From Pomphorhynchus laevis (taxonomy: Eukaryota; Acanthocephala; Palaeacanthocephala; Echinorhynchida; Pomphorhynchidae), in assembly GCA_012934845.2 (NCBI GenBank), contig WNNJ02003127.1, forward strand, positions 62,001 to 126,000: 64,000 bases of DNA, read 5' to 3'. The notes beneath the pieces were generated by a model that was given only the letters and a program-made list of their open reading frames with translations, was not told the DNA's origin and searched no databases. Positions 34,572-45,300 of this stretch are shown piece by piece. The position numbers and the translations under genes are program-made. How positions within the stretch are numbered: the stretch's first letter is position 1; every line of letters starts with the position of its first letter.

Positions 34572-35278
34572 CTAATCCAATGGCAATCCCTCATCGTCGC
34601 CATCGCAAACGGCATGTTCGACGACCGGCAAATGTTCCCATCTTATGATCATCCACGTTACATCAAGCAAGTATGTTACTGTAGCGTCCGTCGTATCATC
34701 CGAAGGTATTAAAAGTTTGATAGGGGAAATCTGAAGCTTATCACTCGAGACAATAGGAAGGAAGCATTTCCGCTTGAGGTAGTCATTTCGGGTGGGATGG
34801 TGCCACTTCGCGTTGATGTGTCGGATTGGCCAGAGTGTTTCGTCCGTAAATGCTTATTTAGGATTTCTCGACAAGTATATGGTTCCTCACAATCCATATA
34901 GCGAAAATATCGAAGGTCCGGTAGAGTGACATGGGATTGATCATTCATTACCAGAGATCAACTATTGGACAAATTTCCGCACGTTCCGCATGAATCGAGA
35001 GGACTCTCCGTCATCGTATTACCAATATTTTCGAAACATGCACGCCCCGTATGTTCATACTCGAGTTTTTGCAAAGCACATTGTATTTCCAGAACTTCGT
35101 CAAGAAATCGGCAGTTGAATTTACTAAGGTCGGTCGCCCCGTCCACATCTTGCAGACTCCCTTCTTGCATTTACCTGCGACTATCAGACATTTCGCTAGA
35201 GGAAAATATATCTGGTCGTTCATGGTGCCTGGGTGATTGCGTACCGTCGCGGGGATGATTCGACGAACACTTTACGGA
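34572..35278 (-). pseudogene. Decayed finger-like coding block at the 3' side of the zinc-finger gene
   Basis: One minus-strand frame reads as protein-like sequence from about 35278 to 34760 (CSSNHPRDGTQSPRHHERPD; NCRFLDEVLEIQCALQKLE; MDCEEPYTCREILNKHLRTK). It is interrupted by TAA near 35173 and TGA near 34958. The last part fits a C2H2 finger (C-x12-H-x4-H), but the first Cys position holds Tyr (TAT for TGT). After about 34750 the protein-like frame shifts and runs to TAG at 34572 (VTYLLDVTWMIIRWEHLPVV, ending DDEGLPLD). The base composition is GC-richer than its surroundings. It could be the former last exon(s) of the zinc-finger gene or a dead paralogue. Confidence 0.45.
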
Positions 35279-35852
35279 TAACATAGATCAGACTCAGCCA
35301 ATGTGTTGAACACGTTGTGACTTTTTCCTAAATTGAAAACGCCAACTAATCTTATCGATCAGCTCTGATCGATATGGGGGAAACTGACCCCCATTTAAGT
35401 GATAAGGGGAATTCTAAGAAATCCAAGAATACCTAGATATTGTAATCTTTCCTCTCAATTTGTTTCATTTTAGCATGGTCCATCCACCAATCGCCTACAA
35501 TTCCAAATCGTAGTTATTTACCTAAGTTACTTATTATAAGAAGAGAATGGTCTAAATATAGTCTGAAAATTCTAGTTCTACTTTACATTTACATAACTTG
35601 CTTTATGTATACTTAAATATACTTAGAAATATACTACTTTCTTACGTAAAGAAAGTAGTATATTTCTACTTTTTGTTTACTTTCTTAAGTTATAAGTGGA
35701 ATTATATTTTTATTATTATTTATAATTATTATAAAAAGAATAAAAAAGTAAAAAAAATTATAATTATTATTTTATATATTAATGAAATAATATTAAAATA
35801 TATTAATAAATATGAAATATAATAAGTAATATAATAAGTCATATAAGATGTA
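35279..35852. other. AT-rich spacer with a perfect hairpin
   Basis: Contains an 18-bp perfect inverted repeat (35625-35642 and 35650-35667, 7-nt spacer) around TACGTA. No coding pattern. Confidence 0.5.
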
Positions 35853-36041
35853 ATATATATGAAATATATCAATAAAAATAATATTACAGACAAGTATATA
35901 TTATTGATGAATAAAATCAGCTACTTTTACTTTCACAAAGGAAGATACATTTATATAATCAATAAAAATGAAATGTACAAGGTGATTTTGCAGACCCATG
36001 CTAAGGAAACTGATATTTTCTTTACAATGGAATGCACATAC

Positions 36042-36334
36042 ATGCATGTGCACAATCAGGATTCCGACCTCTGGCATCGATAGTATGTGGAACAGAACCG
36101 GCCAAAGAATTATCAGACGGTTTCCCTCCAATCTGTGCCGTAGCCATGTGAAATGCAACCAAATCAGGATCAACAGTTTCTAAGCCACAAATCGTACATT
36201 TGAACAGGTTCAAAGGACGTGGCGGGCATTCACCTAAAGTGTATAGTGTTTGCTCATGATGACCTTGTTCATGAATAGCAAAAGCTGCAGAGCAGCAACT
36301 GGTATATGGGCAGAATGCACAACGACGTGAACTT
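36042..36334 (-). CDS. Zinc-finger gene, exon 7 copy A
   Basis: Acceptor CTTTAG at 36335-36336; the exon continues exon 6 in phase 2 to give HHFRSSRRCAFC. It encodes one complete C2H2 finger (CAFC-x12-H-x3-H) and a second (CTIC-x12-H) whose last ligand is Gln instead of His. It may end at a GTATGT donor (36041) or run to the TAA at 36022. Same sequence as copy B. Confidence 0.65.
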
Positions 36335-39300
36335 CTAAAGCACATGAGAATAAATGTTTTCTATAATCACTTGTTTATTAATGTGCCAACTTTTGAAACT
36401 TAAAAAGCACTGCAAATGCAGAATTCAATGCTAAAATAAAAAGAAAGATCATCACGTAAAATTAGTATTACAATAATACTCACTCAAATAAAGTTGAGTT
36501 AATTAACTTAAATAAAGTTTATAGTCATAAAAGTATTTGCACATTTAGTAATCTTCCTTAGCTCTTATAAAAGGCCAGTCAGTATTAAAAGTCTTTAAAG
36601 TTTAGGTGCTCATGTGAATTGCGATCGAGTACAAGCATAAACGAACTTTGAAACAAACATTTGCGTTAACTGTCCGCACAATCATTATTTTTATTGATAT
36701 ATATGAAATATATCAATAAAAATAATATTACAGACAAGTATATATTATTGATGAATAAAATCAGCTACTTTTACTTTCACAAAGGAAGATACATTTATAT
36801 AATCAATAAAAATGAAATGTACAAGGTGATTTTGCAGACCCATGCTAAGGAAACTGATATTTTCTTTACAATGGAATGCACATACATGCATGTGCACAAT
36901 CAGGATTCCGACCTCTGGCATCGATAGTATGTGGAACAGAACCGGCCAAAGAATTATCAGACGGTTTCCCTCCAATCTGTGCCGTAGCCATGTGAAATGC
37001 AACCAAATCAGGATCAACAGTTTCTAAGCCACAAATCGTACATTTGAACAGGTTCAAAGGACGTGGCGGGCATTCACCTAAAGTGTATAGTGTTTGCTCA
37101 TGATGACCTTGTTCATGAATAGCAAAAGCTGCAGAGCAGCAACTGGTATATGGGCAGAATGCACAACGACGTGAACTTCTAAAGCACATGAGAATAAATG
37201 TTTTCTATAATCACTATGTTTATTAATGTGCCAACTTTTGAAACTTAAAAAGCACTGCAAATGCAGAATTCAATGCTAAAATAAAAATAAAGATCATCAC
37301 GTAAAATTAGTATTACAATAATACTCACTCAAATAAAGTTGAGTTAATTAACTTAAATAAAGTTTATAGTCATAAAAGTATTTGCACATTTAGTAATCTT
37401 CCTTAGCTCTTATAAAAGGCCAGTCAGTATTAAAAGTCTTTAAAGTTTAGGTGCTCATGTGAATTGCGATCGAGTACAAGCATAAACGAACTTTGAAACA
37501 AACATTTGCGTTAACTGTCCGCACAATCATTATTTTTATTGATATATATGAAATATATCAATAAAAATAATATTACAGACAAGTATATATTATTGATGAA
37601 TAAAATCAGCTACTTTTACTTTCACAAAGGAAGATACATTTATATAATCAATAAAAATGAAATGTACAAGGTGATTTTGCAGACCCGTGCTAGGGAAACT
37701 GATATTTTCTTTACAATGGAATGCACATACATGCATGAAAAGTAATACAAGAAAAGTAATAATATGAATTGCTAAAATTCCACACTTTGAAGGCGCATTT
37801 GGCAAAGTAATCCCGTAAGCCAAAGCGTTATAGAACTTTCGAAAAGACATTTTGGTTCTACGCTTCGCTGTCGGACGAATGCTGAATCTTGTCGACGCTC
37901 TTTTATTCAGTAACAAACTCTAATGTTTCGAAATTTCGAAATTTCTTTCAGACTCATCGTTTTCACATCTTATGATCCTTTTTGTAGATTTAATAGTCTC
38001 ATTTAATTCATCAACACCTAAACCATTTTGAACATGAGTGCAAATCATTTGAGATCTTCGATACTCGTTCGACATGTCGCTTGGCAACCAAAATCCAAGA
38101 CTCTTGGATTATATAATATTATATAATTATATTCATTAAATAAAAAAGTAACAATCATTTTAATCGAGCAGAACTATTTTGTTTCAGCCAAAATTGGTCT
38201 TTTTAATTTTTATCAAAATGTTTGTTGTATTTTTGCTTATTGAAATGTTTTTACACAAAATATTTTAATATTCTTTGCTACATTTTTGATTTTAATGTTT
38301 CACAGTTGAATTTGCTGGTATTGAATTTCAGTTGTGAAAATTTTCAAATTTGATACACTGATTTGAAAACATCAAATTTTACGTTTGATATTTTTAAACC
38401 CAATAGTCATCTGATCAGAATAATATCACAATAGGCGTTAAACCCACGGAATCCACGAAAGTGGCACCGCAATTTAAACGATATTGCGAATTGATTTCGG
38501 TATTTTAAGAAAAAGAAATTAGTAAATACATGTTTTTGGGAATTTCTTTCCTAATACAAAATTATCGTGCTTGGTTCTTGATTTTACTTTATGTTCGAGC
38601 GTTATTTTGTTGATGTTATCGAATATTATATAAAGAATATAATTATAATATATTATCGAATATTATATAAAGACATAATAATATCATCAAATATCAACTA
38701 CATATTGTATAATTAAAATATAAACTAGACGCCTTACTGTACACTAATACGGGAACAAATTGTCAGTGTATGTCATACTGGGTTCACTAATCACGGTGGA
38801 TCCCATGCGAATAGTTAAGTGTCAAATAATTTTTATCAAAATATGAGTGTCAAGCATATTTACCGAAAATGATGAGAATCTGTTTGGTCCAACATCTTTC
38901 CGCATTCAATACAACGCAGCATTGGTTTCTTTGCAGTCTTACGACTTTTCCTTGCACTTCGCTTTATTCTCGACTTTCGTTTTCTTGGGGTTGTGCTACC
39001 AATATCAGATTGAGTGCAAACTTGATCCTCAACATCATCATCTTGAAAAGAATCAAAAAGTTCTGGATCACGAGTAACCTGCCAAGGTCGTCCCCTGTGA
39101 CGAGGTTGAGGACCAGAACAAGACGAGATTTTATTGCCCCGATTACGCTTATGATCTAAAATTGAAATAATAAATTTAAGATGACGACGCTAAATATGCT
39201 TAAATAAATTATTATTTATTAATTAAAATGTAATTATTAAGTAATTAAAACGTTTATTTAAAATGTTCTTATACAGATAATTGTCTTAAAACTAAAAAGT

Positions 39301-42300
39301 TATTTTTTACAGAAAGTTTTTAGAGAGAAATAAATATTTGTAATTTTTATTCAAATTTTTATTTTAGCTTCAAATTTTCAATTTTAAAATGTTAAAATGT
39401 TAATTTAACATTAATTAGTTAAAAATGATACAGATAATTGTCTTAAAACTAAAAAGTTATTTTTTATTCAAATTTTTATATTTAAAATTTGTATTTTCCT
39501 CCCTCTACAGAGTCGAATACAACAATTGTCAGTCTTTTGTCCATTTTAACAGAATATATCATTGATCTAGTCACACGAAAGCTTGATAAAAGCGATCGAG
39601 TTGAAAGAATACTTATTGTTGATCGTAATTGAATGATTATAATCAATAATTAATAATATAATCAAAATAGTAATTTAATTGAATTTGTATATAAATTGAA
39701 TTTGTATATAAATTGAATTTGTATATAAATTGAATTTGTATGAAACTATAATACATTGAAGACATAAGCACAAAATTTTAATTTTAAACGAAAAAGAAAT
39801 TTCCGTTAAAAATATTTTTTCGATATTCAACGTATAGAAATATTTCTATTTCGATATTCAACGTATAGACGGATATTTGTGCTCATTTGCATGAGATTAA
39901 TTTTCTCAATTTTAAACGATAGTCTTTCCTATACAAATATTTGACTGCAATATATTTTAATAACAAAATACTTGATTGTTTAGATTTTGCCCGTTTTCCT
40001 AATTTACAAGATCACGCAAGCCATAATGAAAAAAGTATTTGAAATACTAAAAAAGTATAGAAATATCATTAGAGTTTTAACGAATGGGCATATTATTTAG
40101 TGCAAGACGGTAAAAATAAATATGTTTTAATGTTATCTACTGAGGAACCGTAATTATTGTAAAACTGTCGCCTTTACAAATTTTAAACTTTTTAAAATTT
40201 GACTTTTGAAGTTTAATATTTTAAACTTTAAAAAACCTTTTATAATAGTTCGTTTGTGTCATTTCGCAGACCATGCAGAAGATCAAAATAACCGTAAGAT
40301 CTTAATTTGATTAAGGTCAAATTAAGATCGTTGATTTGAACAAATCAACTAAGGTAATTAGTTAATTAGCTAGGAGCTAGTAAACGAAGAATTTATTAAT
40401 AATTTTCTAAATAATTTCCTTGCATATGTAAATTTGTGTTTTATATTTTTAAATAATATTGAATATTATTCGAAATTATATTGAATATTAATATCAATAA
40501 TTTTACTAATGTCAAAAAATGTGTCAATTTTTTAAACTGCAACTTTAATAAGGAGAATGTCAAATGTTCATGGAAATATAACCATTTATTTTAAATGACA
40601 TTATTATTAAATGTTAATATTGTATTTTATCATTTATAAAATAAGGCCCATTTGCATCACTATACGAAACTAAAAAAGAATACAAACCTACAAGATCACC
40701 AGCGCCGAGATTTTTCTTCCTTCCTCTGCGCGACCTCATTTCGCTTTTGTTAATTGAATTATTTCTTGGATAATAATCATCTAACGTTTCACACGGATCA
40801 ATCAGATTCGGGTCTAGCAACGATGGTTCTGGCATATCCCCATCAAAGTCTGTAGCAGATAGTGTAGTGATGGCTCCAGAAGCAATAAGATATTTTTCAT
40901 CTACCTCATCATCAGAAAAGTAGTTGGCTTTAGCTCCAGCAACAATATTTGGATGATCTCTACGTATATGGTCTTTGATCATTTTCAAATGTAGGACACA
41001 TTTTCGACAATGCTTACATTTACTTGAAATATATTTGGTACCGTCAATTTTATCGTAATGCTGGATAAGATGAGCGTATGCAGATGCTGAATTGAGAACC
41101 ACCGACGTTTTATTATGGCTGAGTGTATCATCATCCATAGGCGGTAGTATATGAGTGTTTAAACAGAACGGACAGAAAAACCTATCTTCTCCTCGATGAA
41201 ACTATAAAATTAACAAAAAATTGAATGCTAATTAAAAAGTCCTACAATCAGCAGGATATGCGATTACTTAAATTTAAGATTAAAAACTAAAATTAATTAA
41301 ACAACTAATTAAAAGCCCCTTTATTAATACAGAAATGCTGCATTAAAATTTTCAAAACATAAAATTTTAGAATTTAAATAATTAAATAATTTATGTAAAT
41401 AATTAAATAATTACATAATTTTCCGAATTTATGATAAAAACAGTACAGTTCAGTGTCACAAAAATAATTTTTGAGGTTACAATTTTAAATTTTCAGAGTT
41501 TCTCTTGTGCAATCAATTTCAATAAATTAATGTATCAGTTTTAAACGAATTAAGATGTCTTCAAGTTGTTGATTGAATTTCAGCCAAGGAAATAACATTA
41601 TCTGCTGGTTTTGGTTAATTAGTTCGAAAAGTTTTGAAAGATCGTAAAATGAAATGTGATACAATTTATTGAAAATACGAACTCACTTAAATTTAATGTA
41701 AAAAACATCAAGTATTGTAGTTCATTATCAAGTATATTATAGATTACTGTCATCGTTATACAGCTGAAACTTTAGAAATTACTCTCTAAATAAATAAGAT
41801 TAAAAAATATTTTAATGGGAATATCCTGTTGTTAACCGAATTAATATAGTCACCACATGATTTTATTCTAAATTTATTCTAAATATTTTAATAAGAATTT
41901 TAATTCTCGACCTAATTTAAGAACAATAAATTCTAATGTATCACATTGACGTATCACCACCATTGAATTAGAAACAGGGAATCCTTTTACACTTGATGTT
42001 AACAAACGACAATTTATCTACTTTAAGCAAATGTGAAAAATACGCTGACAGCTTAAACCATTAGCAACTTAATGGCGTTTAGAGTTGGTACATCATCAAA
42101 TAGAGAATTTCTGCAACGATACTTATTTCTTCTATAATATTGGTGTTTGAATACAGAAAATTAAATTAATCTTTCCAACAAAGTAAGTCAACATAAATCA
42201 TCATTCAAAATTATTTGTTTTCTGTAAAATGTAGATTTTATAACCGTTGATTACAAAGTGCAACTCTGATTTGCCAAAAATTCATAAAAATAGATTTATT

Positions 42301-45300
42301 ATAAATATACAAAGTTCTTAAATAAAAATTCATTTAAGCAAAAATCATATTGTGTTTAACTGAAAAAAATCGAAAATTTATATAAAAATTTAATTTTACA
42401 TTAATGAATAACTCAATATTAATTCGATTTTAAATTTGAAAGCAATTTTAGTTAAATCTTTTTTCTTACCTCCTGTGGTTATTTAGTTCCAAACCATATT
42501 GTAGTTTTATAATTATATAAATAAATCGACCTAATTTTATATAAATTATAAAATAAATATAAAACTAATATTTGTTTTGCTAAAGAATAACAAACGAACG
42601 AAACTTTGATATGAGGTTTTATTTGATATAATAACACCAATAACACCATTTAATGAAACTGAAATATTGAAATTTTAGTAAAAATCAATATCTGCTTGAC
42701 TTAATACTTTGTTACATAATTTACAAAAATTAAACAAGAACCAATAAGTTGATGTTTACAAATAAAAAAATAAAAGATATTACTTTAATAATTCAATAGC
42801 TACTGTTATCATCGTAAGGTGTTCAAAACAGAAAATTTATCTAGAAGCAACGGGTGATGGCATTAGCTATCGAATGATTTTTAATAAATTAAAAAAATTA
42901 TGCATGATATTTCTAAATTTTAATTATTATCAAAGAAATTTTCTTGGTAGCTCCTTCGTAGTTTTATTTTTTAATTAAAAAAATGAAATTAAACACAAAA
43001 TTTATATTTTGTGTTTAATCATCAGTTAAGCATTCAACCGATGAATTGTTCAATATTTTTCAAAGCAATTTGTTTAACAATTTGCTAATAATAAAGAATT
43101 ATTGGAGCTGGATCAAAGAAAAGAGGAAATTTTTTATTGATATTTCGCTAACTTCTGTTAGCATCTTCAGAAAGTTCAGAAAATTTCATCTTCAGATAAT
43201 TTTCTGAATATGCTAACAGAAGTTAGCGAAATATCAATAAAAAATTTCTCTTCTCTTTGATCCCCAGCTCCAATAATTCTTTATCAATAATGGATTATTA
43301 TTGACTAATAAATAATATGAAATATATGAGAATTAAGTTTGGAGGTCATCAGGAGGAACCGCTATGCTATCAACATGTTATTTTAATAATTAAATAACAA
43401 GGTAATTATCAGATGCAATCATGAAAAGATTCCAATTCAATTTGGATTTCAAAAAATCTTCTGATATTATTTTGTAGATTTTACCAAAGTGGAGTAATTG
43501 TTTAAAATTATCTTTTGTGCAAAACTGAATAATTAAAAGCAAATAAAAAATATTAAACATTAAAATTATAATTTAAAATTAAAAAATTGTTAAAATGCAA
43601 ACATTAACTTACGGTCGCAATGTGATGAAGAGCGTCCACGTGAAATGATGTTCGAAATTCACATTGTTCACACCGATAAGGCATTTCTAATCCACAATGG
43701 CAAAGGTTTAGGTGTGCGGCAAGTTCCAACAGACTTGAATGTTTCTGTTCACAAATTCGACATTGATATTCTTTCCTATCATGAATGTGTGATACGTCGT
43801 AATGCATAATCATATCAAAAGGTGTACTGAACACTTGATTACAAATCGAGCAGGATATCTGGGAGATAGCATTGCTAAATAAATCAATCTCAGCATTATC
43901 GTTTTTCTCGATATGTTCACACAGATGGGATGCTAAGGCAATGTTGTCTGGAACGATGTCACTACACACAATACATTGGCATGCTGCAGGAGTGGATACT
44001 ATATGTGGTTCAGATATACTCCATTTGCGATCATAGTACTTTTTCAATGAAGTGCGAAATGTTCGTTCTATTTCCATTTGTTAAAAATAAAGATAAAACA
44101 CTTTTGAAATTATAATTTAATTTAAACGTTCAATAAAAATCAAATGGTTTTATTGTAGGGAATAAAATATTATTTAGGAATTATATAATTTTAGAAAACT
44201 AAATCAATTTAGATTTATTTTATAAAAACCTTTTGGGTAATTTTTGAATTCTATTAATTATAATGCAATAAATTTGATGCATATATGATCACATTATAGT
44301 TTCAAAAACTAATCCATTATATTGCAATCTAAACAGCAAATGACAGATAGATATTCCAATTAACAAACATTGATTTTTATTAGAAATTTCAATTTTAAAT
44401 TTTAAACTTTATATAAAATCTTATATAACAATTATTTATTATTTTATTTTTAGTTATCATCATAAATAGTACCAAATACTATTTATAATAGTATTTTAAT
44501 CATTTAAGAAAGCTGCTTCATCTTCAAATGACATAAATTATATGCTGTTATGCCTTAAATGCAAATATGCCATAAACAGTGGTATATCTGCGACATAGGA
44601 ATTCATACAATTCACTATATTTATGGTATGGAACGGAACTATAAACATTATAAATCATGATAGCAGTTTAAACCCACGAACCTAAGTGAATTTCAAGTCC
44701 TTCCTCTAAAATGAGTAAAATGTAATTTGAAAATGCATGTTAATTCAGTAAAGAAATACCTCTCGTTCGCACAGCACCCGGTTTCAGTCGTGGAACGCAT
44801 AGGTTCTTAGAGAACGGGCGATGTTGTTCTTTGAAAGCAGGTTCAAGGAAAGGAATTGACGCCTTTGCAGTGGCCTTTGGACGTACATAAATGATTACCT
44901 TTTGAGTATTTCTTTTTTGTCGTGAACGTCTGAGGTTCGGTACTATAATCGTATATTCAAAATCATACGAAAATATAAACAATTTAATGAAATTGCAAAC
45001 TTAATTCACAATATAAAAATAATCAATAGCAATTTTAGTATTTGCCACATAAATAAATTCTATTTCATTGAAAAAATAAGAATTTCAACAATTACAAATC
45101 GACTCCAGATTCTAAATGTAGAGTAATATAGAGTTAAATTCAATGTTCAAGAGAGAGTGTGAGACCAGTCCGCGTGAATTATGTACGAAGTCATTTCTAG
45201 CCAGACACGGAAGAACGACGATAACAGTAGCAAGTACCGTTTCGTCATCAAAATGACTCATCAGTGACAGATCCCTCCCACTACTGGATGCAGAGGAAAA

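Larger units (their letters stand above)
35853..37737. repeat. 844-bp tandem duplication (two full copies, one partial)
   Basis: Copy A is about 35853-36696, copy B 36697-37541, and copy C (first 196 bp only) 37542-37737. A and B differ at about two or three positions over 844 bp: one extra base near 37216, and AAG/AAT near 37288. C has a few substitutions. Both internal junctions sit in a palindrome (ATTATTTTTATTGATATAT and its complement). Each full copy carries one exon of the zinc-finger gene. The near-identity means it is very recent, or an assembly artefact. Confidence 0.9.

Noticed and set aside
35859-36083. Plus-strand ORFs repeated at 35859, 36694 and 37539
   Set aside because: They are shadows over the tandemly duplicated block; the finger motifs are on the minus strand.
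37590-37916. Minus-strand 108-aa ORF
   Set aside because: It crosses the boundary of partial copy C into unique sequence and has no finger motif; it looks accidental.
44067-44077. ATG at 44077 as the start of a short zinc-finger gene
   Set aside because: An acceptor 10 nt downstream matches the phase of an upstream exon that is itself phase-matched to two more, so an internal exon is the better model.
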